40,451 nt of DNA, from contig CAZAUQ010000015.1 in the NCBI GenBank assembly GCA_964488495.1, forward strand, positions 1 to 40,451, written 5' to 3'. The translations under genes and the position numbers were made by a program. Positions 7,981-16,940 of the stretch are shown in pieces. Origin of the DNA: UBA1402 sp964488495. GTDB taxonomy: Bacteria; Bacteroidota; Bacteroidia; Bacteroidales; UBA1402. Under the pieces are notes generated by a model that was not told the origin of the DNA, made no database searches, and saw nothing but the letters and a program-made list of their open reading frames with translations. Numbering within the stretch: position 1 is the stretch's first letter; each line of letters opens with the position of its first letter.

Positions 7981-10900
7981 ATGCGAATCCCCGGACTTAT
8001 TCTTGGCTTTTGTGCTTTATTCACCACCACCTTAATGGCTCAAAACGGAGATCAGATTTTGGACGGTATAGGAGAAACCGGCTTAATTGCCCGATATACA
8101 TTTAAAAGCGATGCCAACGACTGGTCACGCAACAATTTACACGGCAGTATCAATGGAGAGGGCTTCGCCTTTATAGCAGACTCCCTATTTAGTAGTGTGT
8201 TATCCTTATCCGGAGAGGCACAAAGTTATATAAAGGTGCCCGGAGAATCTGTGTCTGGCGAAGAATCGCTCAGTATCAGCGGATGGATCTATCCGCGTTC
8301 GGCCAATAAAGGACAGGTGTTTTTTGATTTCGGTAAAAACAGCGTTGCACATCTCTTGGCTGCTCTGGCCGGAAATGGAGAAAAAGCTTTTTTTGAGGCT
8401 CAGTTGCAAACAACTGCCAAAACGTATACATTGAATTCGGAGGCTTTAACCTTAAACGCCTGGCAGCATCTTGCACTTGTAGTCGACTTGTCATCCAAAA
8501 GGCTGAGGATGTTTGTCAACGGGAAAATGGCCGGCGAGGTACAAAACGTGGAAACAAGCCTGGCTGATTTGTTTGATATGGAAACAGGGAAAGAAAACAT
8601 GCTGTTGATCGGAAAATCTCTGACAGCCGTCAATACACCTTTGAATGCGGCCCTGCACGATTTCCGGCTTTATCGTATACCATTGAATGAATGGCAAATA
8701 GGCTGGATACATGCCCTTGCATTGAACAAAGAGCTCTCTGAAAACAGAAGAGGAAGGAGAGAACCTAATCGTGAACTACCCGTATTTCCATCCACAACTC
8801 CCCAGCTGTACAACGCCTTTTTGACCGCTGTGCCGGACATAACAGTCGAAACTGTGGTCGGCCAACTACCGCGTTTGCCGCGTTTTGTAAAAGGAATATA
8901 CGGAAACGGCATAGAAGGGCCTGATGTCAGAGTAATCTGGCCCTCACCAACAGATAACTCACAGGTACTTACACCCGGCACATACGAAGTAAGCGGTAAA
9001 GTATCGGGCACAGAACTGCAGCCCAAAGCTCTGGTTACCGTAAAGGCGCACGAAAAGCCAAACAACCCCCAACGCAGACTGGAAGTCTTTCCGCTTGATC
9101 GGGTGACACTGAATACAGATTATCAACAAAAAAATACCAAATTCATCGAAAACCGCGATAAATTCTTCGATGGGCTGGCCGCTACCAATCCCGACAATTT
9201 CCTCTATATGTTTCGCAATGCTTTCGGGCAGTCACAACCCGACGGGGCTGAACCCCTGGGTGTATGGGACAGTCAACAAACCAAGCTGCGCGGTCACGCC
9301 ACGGGCCATTACATGACGGCCCTTGCCCAGGCATATTCCGGTTCAGCCCACGATGCTGTGCTGCAGGCGAACTTTGCGCAAAAGATGGACTATATGGTCA
9401 ATACCCTCTACGAGCTGGCTCAATTATCGGGAAATCCACCAACAGAGGGAGCCCCTCAGGTCTCCGATCCTTGTCTTGTTCCGCCCGCTGCGGGCAAGAC
9501 CGGTTACGACTCCGATCTGAGCGAAGAAGGCATCCGCACTGATTACTGGAACTGGGGTAAAGGCTTTATCAGCGCTTATCCGCCCGATCAGTTCGTAATG
9601 CTCGAAAATGGAGCCTCCTACGGAGGATCCAATACACAAGTATGGGCACCTTACTACACTCTGCATAAAATTCTGGTCGGTTTAATGGACATTTATGAAC
9701 TCAGCGGAAACCAAAAAGCCCTGGATATAGTTAAAGGTATGGGCGACTGGGTGTATGCCCGTTTAAGCAAATTGTCCACCGAAACGCTGATTAGTATGTG
9801 GAACCAGTATATTGCAGGCGAGTTCGGAGGCATGAACGAGGCCATGGCCAGATTGTATCGCATCACCGGACAAGTGCGCTATCTGCAGACGGCTCGCTTG
9901 TTTGATAATATTGAACTCTTCTACGGCGATTCCGACCACAGCCACGGACTGGCCAAAAACGTAGATTGCCTGCGCGGTTTACATGCCAATCAACACATTC
10001 CCCAAATAGTGGGAGCCCTGGAAATTTATCGCGATTCGCAGGCCCCCGAATATTTCCATATTGCCGATAATTTCTGGAACATAGTCACCGGTGATTACAT
10101 GTACAGCATAGGAGGTGTAGCAGGAGCCCGCCATCCCAACAATGCCGAATGTTTCACCGCCCAACCTTCCTCGCTTTATGAAAACGGCTTTGCTGCCGGC
10201 GGACAAAACGAAACCTGCGCCACCTACAATATGCTCAAACTGACCGCTGAGTTATTTATGTACAATCAGCGGGCAGAGTTAATGGATTATTACGAGCGCG
10301 GCTTATACAACCATATTTTGGCTTCGGTGGCAGAGCATGCTCCTGCCAATACCTACCACGTGCCTCTCAGACCCGGCTCTGTAAAGCAATTTGGCAATCC
10401 TCACATGGACGGATTCACCTGCTGCAACGGCACTGCGCTTGAGAGCAGCACTAAGTTGCAAAACTCCATTTATTTCAAGAGTACCGACAACAAAACCCTG
10501 TATGTCAATCTCTTCGTGGCATCCACCCTGCAATGGAAAGAGCGTAAAATCACAATCAAACAAAGCACCTCCTACCCCAACGAAGACAAGACCAGCCTCA
10601 CCATTGAGGGCAAAGGTAAATTTGAACTGAAGGTACGGGTGCCTGGTTGGGCTACCAAAGGCTATTATATAACAATCAACGGTAAGGAAATCAAGGCAGT
10701 TGCTGAACCCGGCTCTTACCTGAGTCTGGACCGTAAGTGGAAAAAAGGAGACGTCGTGGAATTGCGTATGCCCTTCAGTTTTTACCTGGAGCCGGTGATG
10801 GATCAACAAAACATCGCCAGCTTGTTTTACGGCCCTGTCCTGTTGGCTGCCCAGGAAGAAGAAGCCCGTACCGACTGGCGCAAAATCACCCTTGATGCCA

Positions 10901-11028
10901 GGGATATCAGCAAATCTGTTACGGGCGACCCTGCCGGCCTGGAATTCAGGATTGACAGTGTACTATTCAAACCATTTTACAACACTTACGGGCGTCATTC
11001 GGTTTATCTGGATGTTAACTTAAAATAG
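7981..11028 (+). CDS. LamG/Ig-like/GH127-type beta-L-arabinofuranosidase
   Basis: The 1015-residue protein probably releases L-arabinose from plant arabinan or arabinoxylan side chains. The ATG at 7981 is chosen because it gives a signal peptide (MRIPGLILGFCALFTTTLMA); the frame is open upstream only from a TTG. Domains in order: a LamG/concanavalin-type fold at about 28-245, an Ig-like domain (Big_4 type) at about 280-365, then the DUF1680 catalytic region from about 375. The GH127 zinc/cysteine centre is visible: E744 and C746 in NETCATYN, and C814-C815 in FTCCNG, where C814 is the likely nucleophile. E723 (NNAECF) may be the acid/base. It could equally be GH146, a sister family. It stands alone, with a terminator downstream. 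Confidence 0.88.
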   Translation: MRIPGLILGFCALFTTTLMAQNGDQILDGIGETGLIARYTFKSDANDWSRNNLHGSINGEGFAFIADSLFSSVLSLSGEAQSYIKVPGESVSGEESLSISGWIYPRSANKGQVFFDFGKNSVAHLLAALAGNGEKAFFEAQLQTTAKTYTLNSEALTLNAWQHLALVVDLSSKRLRMFVNGKMAGEVQNVETSLADLFDMETGKENMLLIGKSLTAVNTPLNAALHDFRLYRIPLNEWQIGWIHALALNKELSENRRGRREPNRELPVFPSTTPQLYNAFLTAVPDITVETVVGQLPRLPRFVKGIYGNGIEGPDVRVIWPSPTDNSQVLTPGTYEVSGKVSGTELQPKALVTVKAHEKPNNPQRRLEVFPLDRVTLNTDYQQKNTKFIENRDKFFDGLAATNPDNFLYMFRNAFGQSQPDGAEPLGVWDSQQTKLRGHATGHYMTALAQAYSGSAHDAVLQANFAQKMDYMVNTLYELAQLSGNPPTEGAPQVSDPCLVPPAAGKTGYDSDLSEEGIRTDYWNWGKGFISAYPPDQFVMLENGASYGGSNTQVWAPYYTLHKILVGLMDIYELSGNQKALDIVKGMGDWVYARLSKLSTETLISMWNQYIAGEFGGMNEAMARLYRITGQVRYLQTARLFDNIELFYGDSDHSHGLAKNVDCLRGLHANQHIPQIVGALEIYRDSQAPEYFHIADNFWNIVTGDYMYSIGGVAGARHPNNAECFTAQPSSLYENGFAAGGQNETCATYNMLKLTAELFMYNQRAELMDYYERGLYNHILASVAEHAPANTYHVPLRPGSVKQFGNPHMDGFTCCNGTALESSTKLQNSIYFKSTDNKTLYVNLFVASTLQWKERKITIKQSTSYPNEDKTSLTIEGKGKFELKVRVPGWATKGYYITINGKEIKAVAEPGSYLSLDRKWKKGDVVELRMPFSFYLEPVMDQQNIASLFYGPVLLAAQEEEARTDWRKITLDARDISKSVTGDPAGLEFRIDSVLFKPFYNTYGRHSVYLDVNLK

Positions 11029-11051
11029 TATTCTTTTGTCGTCAGGCCGTT

Positions 11052-11105
11052 AATTTTTCTCATAAGCCAGTTCCAACGAATTTTTCTCAAAAGCAAGTTC
11101 CAATA
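11052..11105. repeat. 27-bp imperfect tandem repeat
   Basis: Two adjacent 27-bp copies (11052-11078 and 11079-11105) differ at four positions; each reads AATTTTTCTCA then AAGC, AGTTCCAA. The second copy supplies the 5' arm of the terminator hairpin that follows, so the first copy may be a decayed duplicate of part of the terminator. Confidence 0.7.
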
Positions 11106-11122
11106 AATATAAACTTGCTTTT
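11089..11122. terminator. Probable terminator after the GH127-type gene
   Basis: AAAAGCAAGTT (11089-11099) and AACTTGCTTTT (11112-11122) form a perfect 11-bp stem around a 12-base loop. The 3' arm ends in TTTT, so it can serve as a tract-containing terminator on either strand. It lies 60 bp after the stop codon. Confidence 0.6.
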
Positions 11123-11238
11123 GCCGCTCTATTGCCGGATTCATGAAACAGGTCAAAAAAAACAGGAAATCACTCTTTTTTTTTGACAAAATAGAGGGCT
11201 GTTCGCATTTTTTTGTATTATTGCATCCTGTTTGTTAT

Positions 11239-11246
11239 TAGTTTTG
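11239..11246 (+). promoter_or_regulatory. Candidate promoter of the nine-gene envelope operon
   Basis: TAGTTTTG matches TAnnTTTG and lies 53 bp before the ATG of the first operon gene. Upstream, TTTG at 11212-11215 is 23 bp away, slightly long for a -33 element. It is the only good -7 box in the 177 bp between the terminator and the gene. Confidence 0.4.
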
Positions 11247-11299
11247 TAATTTTCAAAAAGATTGTTTAAGGGGTCGGTTTAATTTAATACCATACGAAC

Positions 11300-13927
11300 A
11301 TGAAAACACCTATTCTAAGCATAATACTGTTTCTCTGCCTGGTGTTGCAGGCACAATCTCAAAGTTTTGAGGAATACATCCGACAGGAACAGGAAAAAAT
11401 GAAACAATTTGAACAAGAGCAAATTGAAGGAATGGAACGCCTGCGCAAGGAATACGCTGCCTACGTGGCCAAGCGCGACCAGGAATGGGCAGATTACCTT
11501 AAAAAAGAATGGGAAAACTACTCAGCCTTTGCCGCCAAAGAAATACCTGCCAAACCCAAACCCCAAACCAGCCCGGTGTTTGACAAGAACAGCCAAATTG
11601 AAAGCAAGACCATTACTGCCGCCCGTACCGAAAATCTAAAACCGGAGCCCCTGCCGACAGTGGTGGAACCGGTTCGCAAACCTGCAGAGACAGCCTCCAA
11701 TTTCAGAACTGCCAACCTGAATTTCTACAACCGCAGCCTGGCCATTCCCTACGATCCGGCCATGAGGGCTTTTGTGTTGCAAGGCCTCAGTCAGGAAAGC
11801 ATTGGCGCTTTTTGGGAAAAAATTTCAGAAAGCAATTATACTCCGGCCGTCGAGAGTCTGCTCGAAGCCAAAAAAGAGCTCAACATAAACGACTATGCCT
11901 ACATGCTGCTCTGCCAGTATTTTTCCAAAAGCCTTTATCCGGCCAATGCCAATGCGGCCAGGCTGATGACCTGGTTTGTTATGTTACGTTCGGGCTATTC
12001 CCTGCGTGTGGGATTCAACGATGAGGCCATTGCCCTGCTTGTTCCCACTCAGGACCAGGTCTATCAAAAAGCCTATTTAAACCTGGAAGGCATCAATTAT
12101 TATATTTTCCCCGACCTGGAGAATAATTCGCTTTATACCTACGAAGAGGATTACCGCAGCGGCAAACCGATAAGCTTCAGCATTAATTCTCCCATGAATC
12201 TGGGAGGAAAAACAGCCGAAAGACAGGTTCAGTTTGAATTCGAAGGTAAAACCTACGACATTAAGCTCAGCTATGACCCCGACCTGATCGACTTTTTCCA
12301 ATACTACCCATTGCTGGCTTTTGAAACTTATTTCAATGCTCCCATGTCGGTACAATCCAGGGAAGCTTTGTATACTGCCCTGCAGCCTGTGGTAAGCGAA
12401 ATGGAAGAAGTTCAGGCCGTCAACTTTATCCTGCGCTTTGTGCAAACAGCCTTTGCCTATAAAACCGATCCTGAGCAATTCGGCCGCGAAAAGTATTTCT
12501 TTGCCGAAGAAGTCTTGCATTATCCCTATTGCGATTGCGAAGACCGTTCGGTCTTATTTTCCTATCTGGTTCGGGAATTGCTGGGGCTCAACGTAGTCGG
12601 TCTGGAATACCCCGGACATATGGCAACCGCTGTAGCCTTTAAATCCCCGTTTAGCGGTAACCATTTGGTATACAACAACCAGCGCTACGTGATCGCCGAT
12701 CCTACTTTTATAAATGCACCCGTAGGAGTAGCTATGCCCGAATACAGCAATGCAACACCGGTTATTCACGAAATAGCCAACCTTCAGGGCAGAGCCCTTT
12801 CTCTGTCGGGGCTATGGGATAAATTCTCGGAAAATGGTTGCTACAAAGGCAGTTTCCGCAAGAATGCCAAACTATTGGCCGACGGATCCGCCCTGCTGAC
12901 CGGTTATTTTGCCGAAGCAGTACAATTGGAGGGAATCAATTTATCAGGCAACGACAAATCACACAATTGCTTTGTAGCCAAACTCAATCCCGAAGGCAAA
13001 GTATTGTGGGCCAACATACTGACTTCGTCAGGCAATGCCGTCGGAATGTCGGTCGACTGTCAGGCTTCGGGCAACATTGTGGTAGCCGGAGTATTCACCG
13101 GAGAACTGCAGGCGGGGAGCAATAAATTGCTGGCGCCCGAAGGCAAATCTGACCTCTTTATGGCAGGTTATTCCCCCGAAGGCCGCCTGCTCTGGCTAAG
13201 TAAAGCAGGGCTGGACGAACTGCCTCAAACCATCCATACAGCCTTTTCGGCAGTATTCTCGCCCGATGGCAACAAACTGTCGACCCAACACGCAGGAGAA
13301 CAACTCGAAGAATCACAGCAAGGTTTATTCATTGCTCCCGATGGACAAATCTTGTATTCGGGCATGATCAACAACGCCCTGGCTATAGCCGGCAATCAGC
13401 AACCTGTGGCTTTTGCCTCGGAAGCTACGCTGGATATCCCGGGGCTGTTCAAGGCTGAATCGGCCAAATTCATAGGAGAAAAAACCGATCCCGCCATGGC
13501 CGGTTTGTTTGCCGCCTGCAAAATGGTCAAAGATATGGGCATCAGCCTCACCGGCAAATCTGTACAAGAAACTCTCGATAAAAACAATCCGGGTTTCAAA
13601 ACATCCTGCCCCAATATTTACAAGAATTTCGGAGCCATCAATTTCGTCCGCAACGCCCAAGGTATTATATCCATCCTGACCGTGGACAAAAAAAGCATTT
13701 CCTTTGACAAAGTAAAAATCTCGAACAACAGTACCATATCCATAACTCAAATCCCCGGAAACAATTATCGCATTGATGCACTTTCGGGTATCAAAGTAGG
13801 AATGGCGGTTGTATGGTTCGATTTGAATTTTATAAAACTGATGGCCTCCAACGGAGATATGGTCTTTGATTATTCCACCGATCATTCTCAGGTTTCAGTT
13901 AATTTACAAAAAGACATCTTAGAATAA
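11300..13927 (+). CDS. Secreted transglutaminase-like/beta-propeller-like protein
   Basis: First gene of the nine-gene operon; 875 residues with a signal peptide ending QAQSQ near residue 21. Residues about 22-80 form a charged coiled coil (EEYIRQEQEKMKQFEQEQIE), followed by a Pro-rich linker to about 130. A helical region leads to a transglutaminase/papain-like core at about 385-475. Its likely triad is C413 (CDCEDRS), H440 (YPGHMATA) and D467 (YVIADPTF), all present, so cysteine protease, amidase or crosslinking activity is possible. Residues about 525-640 contain repeats like SBBP propeller blades (CFVAKLNPEGKVLWAN; LFMAGYSPEGRLLWLS). The last 150 residues are beta-rich and unassigned. No type IX C-terminal signal is seen. 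Substrate unknown; the function is inferred only from fold motifs. Confidence 0.85.
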   Translation: MKTPILSIILFLCLVLQAQSQSFEEYIRQEQEKMKQFEQEQIEGMERLRKEYAAYVAKRDQEWADYLKKEWENYSAFAAKEIPAKPKPQTSPVFDKNSQIESKTITAARTENLKPEPLPTVVEPVRKPAETASNFRTANLNFYNRSLAIPYDPAMRAFVLQGLSQESIGAFWEKISESNYTPAVESLLEAKKELNINDYAYMLLCQYFSKSLYPANANAARLMTWFVMLRSGYSLRVGFNDEAIALLVPTQDQVYQKAYLNLEGINYYIFPDLENNSLYTYEEDYRSGKPISFSINSPMNLGGKTAERQVQFEFEGKTYDIKLSYDPDLIDFFQYYPLLAFETYFNAPMSVQSREALYTALQPVVSEMEEVQAVNFILRFVQTAFAYKTDPEQFGREKYFFAEEVLHYPYCDCEDRSVLFSYLVRELLGLNVVGLEYPGHMATAVAFKSPFSGNHLVYNNQRYVIADPTFINAPVGVAMPEYSNATPVIHEIANLQGRALSLSGLWDKFSENGCYKGSFRKNAKLLADGSALLTGYFAEAVQLEGINLSGNDKSHNCFVAKLNPEGKVLWANILTSSGNAVGMSVDCQASGNIVVAGVFTGELQAGSNKLLAPEGKSDLFMAGYSPEGRLLWLSKAGLDELPQTIHTAFSAVFSPDGNKLSTQHAGEQLEESQQGLFIAPDGQILYSGMINNALAIAGNQQPVAFASEATLDIPGLFKAESAKFIGEKTDPAMAGLFAACKMVKDMGISLTGKSVQETLDKNNPGFKTSCPNIYKNFGAINFVRNAQGIISILTVDKKSISFDKVKISNNSTISITQIPGNNYRIDALSGIKVGMAVVWFDLNFIKLMASNGDMVFDYSTDHSQVSVNLQKDILE

Positions 13928-13966
13928 TTGCATTTACTTTATTATCAACCATTAAATTCAAAAATT

Positions 13967-14533
13967 ATGAAAACTTCTATCTTGAAAGTATTAGGACTCG
14001 GTGTTCTTGCCGGCATGCTGTTTTATTCCTGCGGTTCTTCCAAAAAAATCACCCCAAAAAACGATGGTGAAATCGAAATCGTTTCCTATTGTTCCGGTCC
14101 CGAATTTCAAAGCACCAACAAAGCCTTCCGTTACACTGGCATAGGTGAAAGCATGAACCAGATGACCGCCAAGAACATGGCCATGAGCCAGGCTCGTGCG
14201 GGATTGGCCGCCACCATCAACACCACCATCAAGACCGTCACCGACAATTATGTAAAATCGGGGAATTTCAACAACAAAGAAGAATTATTGAACAATTACG
14301 AAGGTATGACCCGCGAAGTAGTCAACCAAACCCTGAGTGGAGCTATTGTAGTTTGCGAAAAAATGACCAAAACCCAGCAAGGCAACTATAAATCCTATAT
14401 TTGCCTGGAATACGGATCCAGCGAGGTATTGCAAAACATCAACAACCGCGCCACCAGCCAGGAAATTTTAAAAGTTGACTACAACTACGAGAAATTCAAA
14501 AGCACCTTCGAGGAAGAAATGAGCAAATTCTGA
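13967..14533 (+). CDS. LPP20-like lipoprotein
   Basis: The 188-residue product has a lipoprotein signal with lipobox LFYSC (C22), then GSSKK. Bacteroidota often sort such lipoproteins to the outer membrane. The mature part has a strand, YTGIGESM, then a helix rich in Ala, MAMSQARAGLAATINT, which resembles the LPP20/FlgT-N module found in CsgG-like envelope proteins. The ATG at 13967 is chosen because it starts a proper lipoprotein signal; an in-frame TTG upstream would bury it. It starts 39 bp after the transglutaminase-like gene and belongs to the same run. Exact role unknown. Confidence 0.8.
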   Translation: MKTSILKVLGLGVLAGMLFYSCGSSKKITPKNDGEIEIVSYCSGPEFQSTNKAFRYTGIGESMNQMTAKNMAMSQARAGLAATINTTIKTVTDNYVKSGNFNNKEELLNNYEGMTREVVNQTLSGAIVVCEKMTKTQQGNYKSYICLEYGSSEVLQNINNRATSQEILKVDYNYEKFKSTFEEEMSKF

Positions 14534-14574
14534 TTTTTTCTTGCCCACCAAGGCGATTGAACGCAGAGGACAAA

Positions 14575-14610
14575 CTCAGTTGACGGGCATTAAAAAGCCC
14601 GCCAACCGAG
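14575..14610. repeat. Intra-operon hairpin
   Basis: CTCAGTTGACGGGC and GCCCGCCAACCGAG pair over 14 positions with two A-C mismatches and an 8-base loop (ATTAAAAA). No T-run follows, so it is not an ordinary terminator. It may be an RNA processing or stability element that sets the ratio between the lipoprotein and the downstream genes. Confidence 0.5.
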
Positions 14611-14660
14611 TTGTATAACAAACAGGTATCTAAACCAAGATTGTTCAGGAATCCCCTACT

Positions 14661-16334
14661 ATGAAAACCATATACAGATTATTACTCACACTGCTGCTCA
14701 CTGCAAACCTGTTCCCGTTAATGAGTCAGGAAGCGGCTCAGGAAAACATGCTTCCCGAAGAACGCTACACCCGTAATTCCGCCGGTATTATCCGCGTGGA
14801 ATACGGCGATTCTTACGATACCCAGGTCGCTGCACACATCAACAATGCCCGATTGGGCGGCCGCTTCGACATCAATGAAATTGCTCTGCAAGCTATTAAG
14901 ATCGGGGAATCGCGTACTTACTATTATGAGGGTAGCAGCCTGCCCAAAGCACCCGACCGCACTGAACTTATCAGCAATTTGCTAAACGGACAAAAGGCGG
15001 GCCAACAAATAGTAGCCTACATTTTCAACCGACAGGCAGACGGCAGTATGAATCTGGACCGGGTATTTGAACGAGGGGAATACAGCGCCCACGATGTGGA
15101 TATGCGCCTGAGCGGCACCCTAAAAGTGGAAACCGTCCGCGATGCCGGCAGCCAGTTGATAGGCCGGAGTTACCTGATGGTCTACGATGTAACGAATCTG
15201 CGTCAGGAATATTCCGGTGAGGGCGACAGCCGCGAACTCTACTGGAAAGCCACCTCTGCCCTTTATTTATACAAACTCAACTGGGACGAACAAGACCTGG
15301 ATACCTTTTACGACAAGTACTGGCTGGACGAAAACACGCCCGCCGAAGAAAAACAGGCAAAAAAAGCCGCTTTCGAAGCCTGGAATATACCCGTGGAATT
15401 GGTCAGCCGGGAAAGCCTAAGCGATAAAAGCGTTTCCACAGGCATTGAGGCCAATAAAAGACTTGGAGTACTGGGAGACAAGAAAAAAACAGACGAGCAA
15501 CGCCTTACGGACGCTTTCACCGAACTGCATAAGCAAATTTACAACGATCTGAATTATAAGATCGAGAAACAAAACGAAGACTTCGTGGTCACCACTCCCA
15601 TCACCAGCCTCCGCCCCATCAGAGCCAAAATCGGCACCAAAGAAGACGTCAGACACGGCCTGCGCTTTTTTGCCTACGGTTTTAAGGGTGAAAACGACGG
15701 CAGCATTAAACTGGTACGTAAAGGCATTTTACGGGCCACCAAAAATGTGGCTGACAACCGCATAGTGGCTACCGGCGAGAGCCCCGAATCGGAGTTCACC
15801 AAGATTGCCGGTTATGGCAGGGTGGTTGAAGGGCTTACCCTGGTAGAGAAAAAAGACCTGAATCTTTCCCTCGGAGTGGGATTCAACAACATTCCGCAAG
15901 GAATTGCCGTCAATGGAGGATTTCACGCAGACCTTTCGTACGAGAATCACACCGCCAAAGGCTTCTGTTCCTATACATCTGTGGCACTCAACATTGACGG
16001 CAGCGCATTGAACTACCTTCTGAGCTACGGTTACGGCTTACGTATCCCCAATTTTGAAATCTATCCTTTTGCCGGCGTTGGAGTAGATGCCTACAGTTTC
16101 GATGGCGACGATGCTTACGAAAGTTCCGATTTGAACGCCTACGTCCTGCAAGGCGGGTTACGGGCACAGCTCAACATTTATTATCCGGTGTATTTGTTCT
16201 GGAATCTAAGCTATAATGCCGTGTTTGGTAAAGGATCTGTCTATGAATCCCTGGAAGGCGTATCCAACAGCGACGGTAAATTCCGCGATATGAACGGCAT
16301 GCAGACTGCCCTGGGTGTCCGCTTTTGTTTTTAA
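14661..16334 (+). CDS. Outer-membrane barrel protein with periplasmic N-domain, function unknown
   Basis: This 557-residue protein has a signal peptide ending PLMSQ near residue 23. The N-terminal 360 residues look soluble, alpha/beta in character, with YLMVYDVTNLRQ near residue 180 and a charged helical stretch at 225-310. From about residue 390 alternating beta strands with aromatic girdles begin (SLGVGFNNIPQGIAVNGGFH; YPFAGVGVDAYSFDG). The protein ends GVRFCF, with the terminal Phe expected of an outer-membrane barrel. An 8-strand barrel would fit the length. It is the third gene of the operon, and the obvious candidate to place the system in the outer membrane. No named family recognised. 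Confidence 0.8.
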   Translation: MKTIYRLLLTLLLTANLFPLMSQEAAQENMLPEERYTRNSAGIIRVEYGDSYDTQVAAHINNARLGGRFDINEIALQAIKIGESRTYYYEGSSLPKAPDRTELISNLLNGQKAGQQIVAYIFNRQADGSMNLDRVFERGEYSAHDVDMRLSGTLKVETVRDAGSQLIGRSYLMVYDVTNLRQEYSGEGDSRELYWKATSALYLYKLNWDEQDLDTFYDKYWLDENTPAEEKQAKKAAFEAWNIPVELVSRESLSDKSVSTGIEANKRLGVLGDKKKTDEQRLTDAFTELHKQIYNDLNYKIEKQNEDFVVTTPITSLRPIRAKIGTKEDVRHGLRFFAYGFKGENDGSIKLVRKGILRATKNVADNRIVATGESPESEFTKIAGYGRVVEGLTLVEKKDLNLSLGVGFNNIPQGIAVNGGFHADLSYENHTAKGFCSYTSVALNIDGSALNYLLSYGYGLRIPNFEIYPFAGVGVDAYSFDGDDAYESSDLNAYVLQGGLRAQLNIYYPVYLFWNLSYNAVFGKGSVYESLEGVSNSDGKFRDMNGMQTALGVRFCF

Positions 16335-16373
16335 TGTTTAGACATATATGATTTTATCCAACATTAGACCAAC

Positions 16374-16922
16374 ATGATTATGAAAACCAAGTATCTATTT
16401 GCTGTAATGTTGACCGCTCTGTTTTGTCTGGCTGTGTTCCGGCTGGAAGCTCAGAACGCCCGGGCTGTCAACAAAGGAATGTTCAAGAGTGCTGCCAGTT
16501 ACGAAGTGCAGGTGTTGGGGGTTGGCCAGGATGGTACCAAAGTATTCAGAATCTGGGCTTACGACAAGACAGTGGAAGCGGCCATCAACAAAGCCAAAAG
16601 AGACGCCGTGGCTGCCTGCCTCTTTTCGGGATTACCCGGCAGCGGACATACCAACCAGACTCCGGCCATATGTAAACTCAGTGACGAAGAAACCCACGAA
16701 GACTTTTTCCAGGAATTCTTTGCCTATCCCGACAAAAAAGGCAACGGAGGAGCCTACCTGCGTTTTGTAAACCGCACTACCGATGAGCCACCCTCGGGAA
16801 AATACCGCGTTCAGATGAAAGGCGGTTACAAAATTGCCATAGATGTGCAGGTTATGTACAACAACTTGCGCAGCTACATGGAAGAAAAAGGCATAGTCAA
16901 GAAATTAGGCCAAGGTTTTTAA
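16374..16922 (+). CDS. Secreted protein with LPP20-like module, function unknown
   Basis: The 182-residue product has a signal peptide ending RLEAQ near residue 26. The start could also be the ATG at 16380 (MKTKYLFAV). After a strand (YEVQVLGVGQDGTKVFRIWA) comes an Ala-rich helix, VEAAINKAKRDAVAACLFSG, the same strand-helix order as in the operon's lipoprotein and in the gene at 18624. Two Cys residues at about 82 and 99 could pair. It lies 39 bp after the barrel gene and 18 bp before the next. I recognise no named family; exported envelope component is the safe statement. Confidence 0.75.
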   Translation: MIMKTKYLFAVMLTALFCLAVFRLEAQNARAVNKGMFKSAASYEVQVLGVGQDGTKVFRIWAYDKTVEAAINKAKRDAVAACLFSGLPGSGHTNQTPAICKLSDEETHEDFFQEFFAYPDKKGNGGAYLRFVNRTTDEPPSGKYRVQMKGGYKIAIDVQVMYNNLRSYMEEKGIVKKLGQGF

Positions 16923-16940
16923 CTCAATAATCCATCCGAT

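Noticed and set aside
10303..10809. 168-codon minus-strand frame inside the GH127-type gene
   Set aside because: It is antisense to the catalytic domain that holds the conserved cysteines.
11004..11189. 61-codon minus-strand frame after the GH127-type gene
   Set aside because: It covers the tandem repeat and the terminator hairpin and has no protein-like composition.
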